Shown here in pieces: positions 26,057 through 34,044 of a DNA stretch of 34,044 nucleotides. The first letter of the stretch is position 1; each line of letters opens with the position of its first letter. The DNA comes from CAZSVI01 sp964610205 (GTDB taxonomy: Bacteria > Bacillota > Clostridia > DSM-8532), in the NCBI GenBank assembly GCA_964610205.1, contig CAZSVI010000026.1:1-34044 (forward strand), read 5' to 3'. The position numbers and the translations under genes are program-made. The notes under the pieces were generated by a model, which saw only the letters and a program-made list of their open reading frames with translations, ran no database searches and was not told the DNA's origin.

Positions 26057-26813
26057 GTATTTTATAAAATTATCTTTTATAGTAATAGCGGGTATTTTGG
26101 CTTTTACTTCAATTCTGTCTGTTGCCGCGGTTTTTTTCAGCGACAGAGTTTTCCGTGCTGTTTTCTTTTTGGTTTCTTTTTTTCTGTTTATAATATTTGT
26201 TCTTATACTTGCAGGTTTTTTGAAAGTTAAAAGCATTCTTGGTGTTTCGGGCAGGACGGGTTCGGCAGGTAATAAAAATCAGAAAAATCTCAATATACCA
26301 ACAACGATCGCATTTAAGGTTTTTATACCTTTTCTTTTGGGAATCAGTAATTTTTTTCATTACAAGAAGGATGAAATTCGTCATATTTATATAAAAGCCA
26401 ACAATGAATATGTTTTGTCTCAGGAAAGAAAAGTTTCGCCTGAAAAAATTCTGGTCATTCTACCGCATTGCCTGCAGAATTCAAAATGCCGTTACCGGCT
26501 GGTTGAGGGCCTGAGTGAATGTCATCAGTGTTCTTCCTGCAATATCGGCGACATAAAGGAGAGGGTAAGCCGTTATGGTATCAATACTCAGATTGCCACA
26601 GGAGGAACCTCGGCAAGGAAATTAATTCATGATATACAACCCGAATTTGTTATTGCCGTAGCCTGTGAAAGAGATTTATCCTCGGGTCTTATGGATGTGA
26701 CAAACCTTCCTGTTTATGGTATACTTAATAAAAGGCCCAACGGCCCGTGTAAGGACACTTTCGTAGATGTCAATGAACTATGCGGAATAATTGAAATTCT
26801 AAAGAAAGAGTAA
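26043..26813 (+). CDS. DUF116 family membrane protein with cysteine cluster
   Basis: A 256-residue protein with TTG start 26043 preferred over GTG 26013, since GGGGGA lies about 6 bases before it. Two hydrophobic helices occupy about residues 7-30 and 38-60, followed by a basic linker. The soluble part contains ILPHCLQNSKC, then ECHQCSSC, then a GGTSARKLI and VAVACERDL stretch, and NKRPNGPCKDT. These are the marks of DUF116, a family of unknown function whose cysteines probably bind a metal. The gene order fmt-DUF116 recurs in clostridia as I recall. Function cannot be deduced. It ends 11 bases before the next gene. Confidence 0.85.
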   Translation: MDRNKYFIKLSFIVIAGILAFTSILSVAAVFFSDRVFRAVFFLVSFFLFIIFVLILAGFLKVKSILGVSGRTGSAGNKNQKNLNIPTTIAFKVFIPFLLGISNFFHYKKDEIRHIYIKANNEYVLSQERKVSPEKILVILPHCLQNSKCRYRLVEGLSECHQCSSCNIGDIKERVSRYGINTQIATGGTSARKLIHDIQPEFVIAVACERDLSSGLMDVTNLPVYGILNKRPNGPCKDTFVDVNELCGIIEILKKE

Positions 26814-26824
26814 TAAGAAACAGT

Positions 26825-28087
26825 ATGAAAAAGACTATCCCGGTTTTTATGGCACTTATACTTACATTAACGTCATGTAAAGCAAATAGCGGGAATAACG
26901 CGGAGGTTCCCGGAACCGATATAGCGGAGAAAAATGTTACCGAAACTGTGGCGACGCCTGTACCCGATCCGGTTAAGGAAATACTTGATGGAATGACCCT
27001 TGATGAAAAAATCGGACAGCTTTTTATAGTGTCGTTAAACCAGGATGAGCAGGGAAACTCGATACTCGCCGCAAATGACAGTATTAAAAGCATTATGAAA
27101 AAGTATAAACCCGGCGGGATTATACTCTTTGCTGAAAATATAAAAACCATTACGCAAACTTCAGCGCTGATTCAGGATATGCAGGAAGAATCCCGTATTC
27201 CGCTGTTTGTCGCGGTAGATGAAGAGGGCGGTTTAGTCAGCCGTATAACAAAAAGTTCTGAAATGCATGCCACTGTTTTTCCGAATAACGCCGTAATCGG
27301 CAAACAGGGGGATCCGGCGCTTGCAGAGCAGGTGGCGAAAGCTATTGCCTCTGAAATATCATCATTAGGGTTCAATATGAATTTTGCCCCGGTCGCCGAT
27401 GTCAATACCAATCCGAATAACACTGTTATTGGAGTGAGAGCCTACGGCAGTGATGCCGATTTGGTTGGAAAAATGGTATCCGCGGCTGTTACAGGTATTC
27501 AGACAAAGCCTGTTTCGGCGGTTTTAAAGCATTTTCCCGGACACGGGGATACGGAAAACGACTCCCATTACGGAACCGCTGTTGTAAATCATACAAAGGA
27601 AAGGCTTCTTAATACGGAGCTTCTTCCCTTTATCGAAGGAATAAACGCCGGAGCCGATGCTGTTATGACAGCACATATTTTAACTCCCGAAATTCCCGGG
27701 GATAATCTCCCCGCAACCTTAAAACCGGAGATTCTAACAGGCATACTCAGAAATGAGCTTAGGTTTGGCGGACTGATTATAACAGACGCGCTGAACATGG
27801 GAGCGATTACCAATCATTATACATCTGCGGAAGCTGCTGTAAAAGCAATATTTGCCGGAGCTGATGTGCTTTTAATGCCCAAGGATCTTGAAGCAGCGTT
27901 TTCAGGAATAAAAAAGGCTCATCAGGACGGGGTTATTTCCACAGAGCGTATAAACGAATCTGTCAGGCGTATAACTGAAACAAAGCATAAAAGAGGACTG
28001 TTCGGCGCTAACATTGATACGGGCGACCCTGAAAAAATACTGGGATGCAGGGAGCACAGGGATCTTTTAAAAATGATTTCAAAATAA
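26825..28087 (+). CDS. nagZ: Lipoprotein beta-N-acetylhexosaminidase (GH3)
   Basis: A 420-residue glycoside hydrolase of family 3. A lipobox LTSC places lipidation at Cys18, so the enzyme is held on the outside of the membrane. The signature KHFPGHGDTENDSH is at residues 235-248, with Asp246-His248 as the acid/base dyad; IITDALNMGAI holds the nucleophile Asp321. It lacks the extra C-terminal domain of long GH3 enzymes, as in NagZ. It removes GlcNAc from muropeptide or sugar chains during wall turnover. An amidase gene lies 2 kb downstream, consistent with the YbbC/NagZ-plus-amidase route of Bacillus, although here the two are not adjacent. The gene starts 11 bases after DUF116. Confidence 0.93.
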   Translation: MKKTIPVFMALILTLTSCKANSGNNAEVPGTDIAEKNVTETVATPVPDPVKEILDGMTLDEKIGQLFIVSLNQDEQGNSILAANDSIKSIMKKYKPGGIILFAENIKTITQTSALIQDMQEESRIPLFVAVDEEGGLVSRITKSSEMHATVFPNNAVIGKQGDPALAEQVAKAIASEISSLGFNMNFAPVADVNTNPNNTVIGVRAYGSDADLVGKMVSAAVTGIQTKPVSAVLKHFPGHGDTENDSHYGTAVVNHTKERLLNTELLPFIEGINAGADAVMTAHILTPEIPGDNLPATLKPEILTGILRNELRFGGLIITDALNMGAITNHYTSAEAAVKAIFAGADVLLMPKDLEAAFSGIKKAHQDGVISTERINESVRRITETKHKRGLFGANIDTGDPEKILGCREHRDLLKMISK

Positions 28088-28215
28088 CGAGGGACCAAAA
28101 TGTCCGCCATCTCTGTTATAACGCTTTAAGGATACTGGCTTTGCTCGGATACATAAAAACTTTACTCAATTTATAAATGAGCCGGTATAATTTTTAATTC
28201 TAGGGTGGTATTATT

Positions 28216-29346
28216 ATGAATGAACTAAAATCATTATGGGAACAGTTTACCGAAGTATTCTCCCAAACGTTTCTACAAGTTGAATTATGGAGACTGATTA
28301 TCGCGGGAGTTATTCTGATTTTCACCTTCGCCATACGCAAGGTTTTTGTGAATTTGCTTGTTATGCTTCTGAAGAAACTTACAAGCAAAACCAAAACAAA
28401 TCTGGACGATCAATTGGTGGATGCCATTGATCCGCCGGCGAGACTCCTGGTGGTTGCGTTCGGTTTGCTGATGGCACTTAAAATCCTTCAGTTTCAAGTC
28501 ACCGATGATTCCTTCACCGGACATATAATCCGTACGATGCTTATTTTTTCAGTTTTCTGGTCTGTTTACCGTGCGGCGGGAATTCTCGCGAAGGTTTTTG
28601 AAAATGTTGTCAGAAAAACCGAAACAACTCTGGATGATATGATCATTCCTTATATAAATAAAGGCATAAAGGTTATTGTAGTAGTGGTTGCCATCAGTGT
28701 CATTTCAAAAGAGTGGCGGTACGACCTTGGAGCGATTCTTGCAGGTCTCGGTCTTGGAGGCCTGGCCTTTGCCCTTGCGGCACAGGAAACACTTGCGAAT
28801 TTTTTCGGAGGTCTTACCATTATGATGGATAAGCCTTTTGCCGTGGGTGATTGGATCCTTACTCCCAACATTGAAGGAACCGTGGAGGATATAGGTTTTA
28901 GAAGCACAAAAGTCAGGACCTTTGCCCAGGCCCTTGTAACAGTGCCCAATTCCACTCTGGTCAAGGCGCCAATAACAAACTGGTCAAGAATGGGCAAACG
29001 CAGGATAAGTTTCAACCTTGGCGTAAAATATAGTACTACATGCGTGCAGATGGAATCCCTGCTTCAAAAAATCCGCGAAATGCTGGCCAATCATTCTGAA
29101 ATTCACCCCCAGACCATATTTGTTTATTTCGACAATTATGGGCCCAGTGCGTATGAATTGTTTTTCTATTTCTTCACTAAAACAACAAACTGGCAGAAAT
29201 TTCTTGAAGTAAAAGAGGATGTAAATCTTAAACTGATGCATATTATGGATGAACTTGGAGTCGAGGTTGCTTTCCCCTCCACAAGTGTGTATATGGAAAA
29301 GGATGAAGACAAATTAAGGAATAAGACAATAGAGGAAAAATCATGA
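28216..29346 (+). CDS. Small-conductance mechanosensitive channel (MscS family)
   Basis: A 376-residue channel that opens on membrane tension to release solutes. Four hydrophobic helices precede the pore: about residues 23-42, 70-90, 103-122 and 145-165. The pore helix and beta-domain entry are clear: GAILAGLGLGGLAFALAAQE, then FFGGLTIMMDKPFAVGDWI, VEDIGFRSTKVRT and VPNSTL. The C-terminal alpha/beta vestibule (about 250-355) is present. It is longer at the N-terminus than E. coli MscS. ATG follows AGGGTGG. A TATAAT at 28186-28191 may be its -10 box, but the -35 is poor. Its stop overlaps queH by 4 bases. Confidence 0.93.
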   Translation: MNELKSLWEQFTEVFSQTFLQVELWRLIIAGVILIFTFAIRKVFVNLLVMLLKKLTSKTKTNLDDQLVDAIDPPARLLVVAFGLLMALKILQFQVTDDSFTGHIIRTMLIFSVFWSVYRAAGILAKVFENVVRKTETTLDDMIIPYINKGIKVIVVVVAISVISKEWRYDLGAILAGLGLGGLAFALAAQETLANFFGGLTIMMDKPFAVGDWILTPNIEGTVEDIGFRSTKVRTFAQALVTVPNSTLVKAPITNWSRMGKRRISFNLGVKYSTTCVQMESLLQKIREMLANHSEIHPQTIFVYFDNYGPSAYELFFYFFTKTTNWQKFLEVKEDVNLKLMHIMDELGVEVAFPSTSVYMEKDEDKLRNKTIEEKS

Positions 29347-29894
29347 ATATTATGCTTCATATATGCTGTGCTCCCTGTGCCATGGGAGTTTTAAAAAGCA
29401 TACCCCAAAAAGATGGTTATAAAGTTACAGGGTATTATTATAATCCTAACATACATCCAATACAGGAATTCGATGCCCGCCGCATGTCGGTTGAAGCCTT
29501 ATCGGGTGATAATGAATTCCCTGTTATATATGATGACGAAATGATGCAGGAATACTGGAAGAAATCTCTTCACGGGGAAAAAGAAAAACGCTGCGGTGTT
29601 TGCTATGCGTTAAGAACGAAACAAATTGCAAAAACCGCGAAGGAAAAAGGAATGGACGCATTCACCACAACCCTTCTGATAAGCCCCTGGCAGGATCACG
29701 AAAGAATTCGCGCATTAGGGGAGGCAGCATCGGCAAAATACGATATACCGTTCTTTTATAAGGATTTCAGACCATTCTACCGGGAAGGAAAAAATGAGGC
29801 CTACAACAGGGGTTATTATCTTCAGAAATACTGCGGATGCATTTTTTCCTATCAGGAATCGGATCACAGGAAAAAACCCGAATATGAATTTTAA
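29343..29894 (+). CDS. queH: Epoxyqueuosine reductase QueH
   Basis: A 183-residue protein with the four-cysteine plan of QueH (formerly DUF208): Cys8-Cys9 and Cys12 in MLHICCAPC, Cys84 and Cys87 in KRCGVCYALR, and Cys164/Cys166 in QKYCGC. It also has YYYNPNIHP and DHERIR segments. QueH performs the last step of queuosine synthesis, reducing epoxyqueuosine in tRNA with an iron-sulfur cluster, and replaces the cobalamin enzyme QueG in many anaerobes. The ATGA overlap couples it to the channel gene. No other queuosine gene is near. Confidence 0.93.
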   Translation: MNIMLHICCAPCAMGVLKSIPQKDGYKVTGYYYNPNIHPIQEFDARRMSVEALSGDNEFPVIYDDEMMQEYWKKSLHGEKEKRCGVCYALRTKQIAKTAKEKGMDAFTTTLLISPWQDHERIRALGEAASAKYDIPFFYKDFRPFYREGKNEAYNRGYYLQKYCGCIFSYQESDHRKKPEYEF

Positions 29895-30030
29895 GCCTGG
29901 CCGCTATTAAGAAAAAATTCACTTCTTCGTTCAACCGGCACAAAGAGTTTATGTTGTTACATTTCCATTAAATTATCATTTTTTTCTTGGATTTTTACCT
30001 GAAAATGTCGAAATATTAAATGAATTGTTG

Positions 30031-30036
30031 TATAAT
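30031..30036 (+). promoter_or_regulatory. Candidate -10 box for amidase gene
   Basis: Perfect TATAAT, 79 bases before the chosen amidase start. The -35 at a 17-base distance is TCGAAA (4/6 of consensus). The sequence from here to the gene contains no other structure. Confidence 0.45.
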
Positions 30037-30114
30037 GGTAAAGCAGGCGGGAAAAATTTATCCGTATTTGTACGCTCTGCTTTACGAAAGATAAGACAAT
30101 GTGGGGGATTTTGC

Positions 30115-32988
30115 ATGAAAAAGATCATATCCGTTGCTTTTTTCATTTTAGTTATTTTTGTCATTTTATCAAATACGGCATTTTCGCAGAATATTACCGT
30201 GAAAATCGGAAAAAATGAAACATCCTATTCAGGTACATTATATAATCTGGAATTAAACGGGTTATGGATTCCGACCGAAACCCCGTGCATTGTTGTGGCC
30301 GGCGTTGCATATGTTCCTCTGAGAGAGGTTTTTCAGGATTATCTCGGCTTAACTGTAGGCTATGACAATATAAGCGGTATGGCCTATGTCCTGTCCGGTT
30401 CAAAGAAAATGGAATTCAGCTTTACAAGCCAGTCTATTTATCAGAATGGAGTTAAGCTTGAAGCGTCTTTGCCTGTTGCGTCAATAAATGGAAATACAAT
30501 GGTTCCTCTTTCGAAAACCGCGGGGTATTTCGGGTATACGGTTGCTGTAAAACCCGACAACAAAACCCTGACAATACAATGGAACAACAAAAGCGCGAGC
30601 GACGCGGTTATTAAAGATATTGCAGTACAGGGTACCGTTAATAAAATATCCTATTATGTGGATAACGGCATGGAAATTATTTTTATTGAAACATCCGCTA
30701 AAGAAATTTCCAGGCATTTTGTACTAAAACCTATGGAGGGCAATCTCTACTACAGGCTTTGCGTGCAGTTTAAAAATGCCGATGTTCAAAAAGCCGGAGA
30801 AATGAATGTCTATGCCGGCTCCATACAACAAATACGATTCGCTCAGGCCGACAGCAGTCAGCATATTGCCAATGTCGTGGCCGAAGTGGATCATGAACCC
30901 GAATATACTGTAAGCGTTGTATCAGGCGGTATACAGATGTCCATACTTTCAAATAAATCGGAAAAGAACTCAACGACTGAACAGCCTGCTCAAACGCCAA
31001 GTCCAACACCGATTCCAGCGAATACGCCGTCACCGGCGCCGGCGCCTGAGCTTGAACCAACTGAAGCTCCAGCCCCAACGCCGACGCCAACGCCTGTACC
31101 GTCAAGTCCGGTAGTTACACCGATACCCACACCTGTACCGTCAAGCCCGCTAGTAACGCCCATGCCGGTACAAAGCCAATCGGTTGGAAACGGAGCGCTG
31201 AGGTATACAATGGAAGGAAACGACTGCGTTGTATGGTTGGATGGTGTGGATCTTCCCGAGCTGATCCGGAATAATACAGGTGAATATTCAATTGAATATC
31301 GTACAATAGAAAAAATGCTTCAAATACGCATGCCTTATAACAGTGATTATAAAACGGAAGTCCTTCCCGGGAATACGCTTTTGCACGGTATTATATCCTT
31401 TAACAGTACTTCAAGAAAGGAAATAAATATCAGAATCTCAGGGAAAGAAGACTTAAGCTATGTCGTTGCATCCAACGGAAATATTGGTACCATGATTACA
31501 TTTTCGGGTGATGGCACGACGGCGCAAAATCCTGTTACTGCACCTACGCCTGCGCCAACTCCTACACTCGCTCCTGTACCGGCACCGGTTCAGTCAGGCG
31601 TGACCCTAACCCCGACTCCGGCTCCCACTGTCGTGCCTGTATTGACACCAACCCCGGCTCCGGCTCCGACTGCCGTACCTGCATTGACACCAACCCCAAC
31701 TCCAACCCCAACTCCTGTTCCTTCCTCGGGAAACCTTGCAAACCGCGGAGAAGGTGACAGATCCGGTACGGTTGCCTATGTATTAGGAACGGATAAGATA
31801 ATTATAGATACAATTGCCCTTGAGGATTATAATGTATTCCGGCTGAGCAGCCCCTGCAGGATTGTTATTGATTTGCCTGTAAATGTTATAGATTCAAAAG
31901 AATATGAGGTTCCGCCGGGAAGGTTATACAGCAAAATAAGGACAGGCCAGGTTGAAAAAACAACGGCAAGGATCGTTCTTGAAGCTCCCTCAAATCCCGA
32001 CTGGGAAGTAAAAAAAGACGGCAGCCGTCTGACGGTTACTTTAAAAGATTCCGGAATTAAAAACGTTCAATACGAGAGCAATGACGGTGTTGCGTCGATA
32101 AAACTTACCGGTTCCGGTATCCGTGAAAAAATAAACCAGAACATGAACCTGATTGAAACCGAAGATAATTTGAAGATCAACGCCTTTACCTTTATTCTGC
32201 CGGGCGGATTGATCGATCTCGGAAACGGGAAACTCCAGGTTGGAGATCATCTTATAAAATCCATACAAACATTGACTACCGGAAAAAATTCCTATCTTAT
32301 GCTGGAAAGGGAAAACCAGGATACTAAATTCCAGATACGTTTTACCGAATGCAACGATGAAGCAGAGATATTTGCTGTTAATGGCAGTTCCGGCGGTCAA
32401 ACGGGAAATGTAACCATACCCGCAGTGCCGGCCCCGGTTGATCCCCCCGCAAAAAGCGGAAAACTGGTTGTTCTGGACGCGGGACACGGCGGTTATGATC
32501 CGGGCGCCACATACGGAAGGGATGAAAAATGGTATAACCTTGACATTACTTTAAGATTGGAAAAGATTTTAATAGCAAAGGGCATACAGGTAAAATTAAC
32601 CCGGACGACCGATAAATTCGTTGGCCTTGACGAGCGTGCGGAAATGGCAAACGGATGGGGCGCCGATGTTTTTATCAGTATACACAATAACGCGTTTTTT
32701 GATAAGAGTATGAATGGAACAATGACATTTTATTACCCGAGCAGTTATTCAGGGAAGCGATACGCGACCATAATACAGCAGGATTTGCTTAAAAACCTCG
32801 GTACCAGGGATTTGGGCGTTAAATCAAATACCTTCGTTGTACTTAAAAACACAAAAATGCCCGCGGTTCTGGTGGAAGTCGCTTGTATGTCCAACGAATC
32901 GGACAAAGCAAAACTCGAAACCGAGGAATTCCGGCAAAAGGCCGCGGAATCCCTGGCTGAAAGCATAGTAAAAATAGTTTCGGAGTAA
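30115..32988 (+). CDS. Modular N-acetylmuramoyl-L-alanine amidase (CuAO-N, AMIN-like repeats, Amidase_3)
   Basis: A 957-residue exported wall hydrolase. ATG 30115 (MKKIIS) follows GGGGGAT by about 7 bases; a longer frame from 30025 has no ribosome site. The signal peptide covers 1-25. Residues ~28-155 form a copper-amine-oxidase-N-like domain (YVPLREVFQDYLG, MVPLSKTAGYFG). Then come four AMIN-like beta modules (about 166-282, 361-465, 551-644, 647-759), split by two Pro/Thr linkers (about 282-352 and 474-539). The catalytic Amidase_3 domain (about 781-957) has DAGHGG, EKWYNLDI, SIHNNAF and LVEVACMSN, which supply the zinc ligands and catalytic Glu. It cuts the MurNAc-L-Ala bond. AMIN modules target peptidoglycan or septum. 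A strong terminator follows. Confidence 0.95.
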   Translation: MKKIISVAFFILVIFVILSNTAFSQNITVKIGKNETSYSGTLYNLELNGLWIPTETPCIVVAGVAYVPLREVFQDYLGLTVGYDNISGMAYVLSGSKKMEFSFTSQSIYQNGVKLEASLPVASINGNTMVPLSKTAGYFGYTVAVKPDNKTLTIQWNNKSASDAVIKDIAVQGTVNKISYYVDNGMEIIFIETSAKEISRHFVLKPMEGNLYYRLCVQFKNADVQKAGEMNVYAGSIQQIRFAQADSSQHIANVVAEVDHEPEYTVSVVSGGIQMSILSNKSEKNSTTEQPAQTPSPTPIPANTPSPAPAPELEPTEAPAPTPTPTPVPSSPVVTPIPTPVPSSPLVTPMPVQSQSVGNGALRYTMEGNDCVVWLDGVDLPELIRNNTGEYSIEYRTIEKMLQIRMPYNSDYKTEVLPGNTLLHGIISFNSTSRKEINIRISGKEDLSYVVASNGNIGTMITFSGDGTTAQNPVTAPTPAPTPTLAPVPAPVQSGVTLTPTPAPTVVPVLTPTPAPAPTAVPALTPTPTPTPTPVPSSGNLANRGEGDRSGTVAYVLGTDKIIIDTIALEDYNVFRLSSPCRIVIDLPVNVIDSKEYEVPPGRLYSKIRTGQVEKTTARIVLEAPSNPDWEVKKDGSRLTVTLKDSGIKNVQYESNDGVASIKLTGSGIREKINQNMNLIETEDNLKINAFTFILPGGLIDLGNGKLQVGDHLIKSIQTLTTGKNSYLMLERENQDTKFQIRFTECNDEAEIFAVNGSSGGQTGNVTIPAVPAPVDPPAKSGKLVVLDAGHGGYDPGATYGRDEKWYNLDITLRLEKILIAKGIQVKLTRTTDKFVGLDERAEMANGWGADVFISIHNNAFFDKSMNGTMTFYYPSSYSGKRYATIIQQDLLKNLGTRDLGVKSNTFVVLKNTKMPAVLVEVACMSNESDKAKLETEEFRQKAAESLAESIVKIVSE
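31040..31170 (+). repeat. Pro/Thr linker 1 with internal duplication
   Basis: Low-complexity CCN-rich coding repeat. The unit PVPSSPVVTPIPT is followed at once by PVPSSPLVTPMP, a recent duplication of about 36 bases. It separates AMIN modules 1 and 2 of the amidase. Confidence 0.6.
31535..31730 (+). repeat. Pro/Thr linker 2 with duplicated units
   Basis: Coding repeat of PTPAP and ALTPTPTP-like units; VPVLTPTPAPAPT and VPALTPTPTPTPT are copies of each other. It joins AMIN modules 2 and 3. Such linkers vary in length by slippage between strains. Confidence 0.6.
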
Positions 32989-33016
32989 ACAGCGGCTCCT
33001 TCTATTGTAATTATTA

Positions 33017-33060
33017 ATAAAAAAATCAGAAGAAATCATATATTCTTTTGATTTTTTTAT
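33017..33060. terminator. Strong A/T-rich bidirectional terminator
   Basis: An 18-base left arm (ATAAAAAAATCAGAAGAA) pairs with 33043-33060 across 17 Watson-Crick pairs and one G-U pair, with an 8-base loop. The arms themselves supply T runs on both strands. It lies 28 bases after the amidase stop. Confidence 0.8.
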
Positions 33061-33203
33061 GCCTTTATTTATGGTAATATAGGTATTAAGGCTTTTGATT
33101 CGTGTTTCACAAAAGTAAACTTTTACTGTTAATTTACGTATAAAACCCTGAATCATTAGCAGTCTATAATATATACCGTATTGGGATACGAAAGGAATAA
33201 AAT

Positions 33204-33935
33204 ATGTCACGTTTGGATGGAAGAAAGAATGAAGAACTTAGAAAAGTAATTATTACAAGGAATTATATTTGCCATGCCGAGGGTTCTGTCCTTGTTGAAT
33301 TTGGTAATACAAAGGTAATTTGTACGGCTTCGGTGGACGATAAGGTTCCCCTGTTTAAAAAAGGTACGGGGGAGGGGTGGATAACAGCTGAATACAGCAT
33401 GCTTCCACGCGCAACCCAGGTTAGAAATATACGTGATATCAGCAAGCTAAAATTAAACGGCAGGGCAAATGAGATACAGCGTTTGATTGGGCGTTCTCTT
33501 CGTTCCGTGGTAGATTTTAAAATTTTAGGTGAACGCACAATAGTTATTGATTGCGATGTGATTCAGGCTGACGGCGGTACGCGGACGGCGTCTATTACGG
33601 GAGGATTTATTGCTTTAATGGATGCCTGCAGCTATCTGGTGGATAAAAGGATTATTTCCGAAATGCCTGTTCTTAGTTTTGTCGCGGCGATCAGCGTAGG
33701 CCAGGTGAATAATCAGGAGATGCTTGATCTGTGCTATGAAGAAGATTCAAATGCCACGGTGGATATGAATGTAATTATGACAGATATTGGGCAGTTGATT
33801 GAAGTTCAGGCAACCGGAGAGCTTTCTCCATTCTCCCGTGAGTCAATGAATAATATGCTGGATATAGCCGAAAAGGGAATAAAGGAACTGATTTCAATAC
33901 AGAAAAACGTTCTGCTTTCGGGGTATAGGAATTAG
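33204..33935 (+). CDS. rph: Ribonuclease PH
   Basis: A 243-residue phosphate-dependent 3'-exoribonuclease that trims tRNA precursors. The N-terminus (SRLDGRKNEELR...) and EGWITAEYSMLPRAT, RANEIQRLIGRSLR (phosphate and RNA-binding arginines), IDCDVIQADGGTRTA and CYEEDSNATVDMNVIM are all typical. Full length and intact. ATG follows GAAAGGAATAA. A TATAAT at 33165-33170 may be a -10 box but I find no matching -35. The next gene, rdgB, starts 37 bases later, the classical rph-rdgB pair. Confidence 0.97.
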   Translation: MSRLDGRKNEELRKVIITRNYICHAEGSVLVEFGNTKVICTASVDDKVPLFKKGTGEGWITAEYSMLPRATQVRNIRDISKLKLNGRANEIQRLIGRSLRSVVDFKILGERTIVIDCDVIQADGGTRTASITGGFIALMDACSYLVDKRIISEMPVLSFVAAISVGQVNNQEMLDLCYEEDSNATVDMNVIMTDIGQLIEVQATGELSPFSRESMNNMLDIAEKGIKELISIQKNVLLSGYRN

Positions 33936-33972
33936 ATATTAAGAATCAGACATCAGAAGAATCAGGAGAATT

Positions 33973-34044
33973 ATGGATAAACTAATTATTGCCTCAAAAA
34001 ATAAGGGGAAGATTAACGAGATTAAAAATATATTAAAGGATCTT
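33973..34044 (+). CDS. rdgB: XTP/dITP diphosphatase (RdgB/Ham1), start only
   Basis: Only 24 codons lie within the window. MDKLIIASKNKGKINEIKNI matches the conserved beginning of RdgB/HAM1, with the SKNKGK triphosphate loop (normally (A/S)-(T/S)-x-N-x-x-K). The family clears ITP/XTP and deoxy forms from the nucleotide pool. ATG 33973 follows AGGAG by 4 bases. Position after rph supports the call. The 3' end is outside the window. Confidence 0.9.
   Translation, partial: MDKLIIASKNKGKINEIKNILKDL

Noticed and set aside
28186..28191. TATAAT before the mechanosensitive channel gene as a full promoter
   Set aside because: The -10 is perfect, but no acceptable -35 is found at 16-18 bases, so it is only mentioned in the gene entry.
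31000..31730. CRISPR-like or tandem repeat array
   Set aside because: The periodicity is in-frame CCN codons of Pro/Thr linkers, with no constant repeat and no unique spacers.

Overview
The window reads as a chromosome segment of an anaerobic, spore-former-like member of the Clostridia (Bacillota). The reasons are moderate-to-low GC, strong GGAGG-type ribosome sites, several TTG/GTG starts, S-layer homology domains, a rubrerythrin relic, proline/threonine-rich surface proteins, and the order priA-def-fmt-DUF116, which I remember from Acetivibrio/Clostridium-type genomes. The genus cannot be fixed from the sequence alone. I found no rRNA, tRNA, CRISPR array or transposase gene.

Region 1 (1-8291) is a tightly packed operon for a divergent Tad/type II secretion-like machine. 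It holds the end of a possible CpaB-like protein, two ParA/CpaE-fold proteins with altered P-loops, a CpaF-like secretion ATPase with an unusual N-terminal membrane anchor, a membrane protein that looks like TadB and TadC fused, a small pilin-like protein and three more single-pass pseudopilin-like proteins. The last of these ends in a compact His/Cys metal-site-like motif. Region 2 (8469-13291) encodes two probable surface partners: an S-layer-homology protein and, overlapping it by 7 bases, a 1195-residue exported protein with two calcium-loop repeats bounded by cysteines. This could be the wall anchor and cargo or tip of the machine in region 1.

Region 3 (13489-18772) pairs a 1549-residue DUF4011-type helicase-nuclease with an SRAP (YedK/HMCES-type) abasic-site protein. 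The pair is bracketed by copies of a short interspersed repeat and looks like a DNA repair or defence cassette. Region 4 (18829-21966) is a scar-rich junction. It holds a rubrerythrin with most of its four-helix bundle deleted in frame, a Mur-ligase-like protein without the P-loop, a tandem OB-fold SSB-like protein with a small P-loop partner, a 64-bp palindromic element, and the remains of what may be an ABC-2-type permease gene.

Region 5 (22013-34044) is mostly core: priA, def, fmt, a DUF116 membrane protein, a lipoprotein GH3 beta-N-acetylhexosaminidase, an MscS-type channel, queH, a large modular N-acetylmuramoyl-L-alanine amidase, a strong A/T-rich hairpin terminator, rph and the beginning of rdgB. 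Replication restart, N-terminal formyl-methionine handling, wall turnover and RNA/nucleotide quality control are thus grouped here.

A short repeat (core GAAGCAGGGGGACGG plus an inverted arm ending in a TCATTCTGA-like sequence) occurs at least five times. Three copies supply or directly follow the stop codon of a gene. These repeats mark the borders of the accessory blocks.
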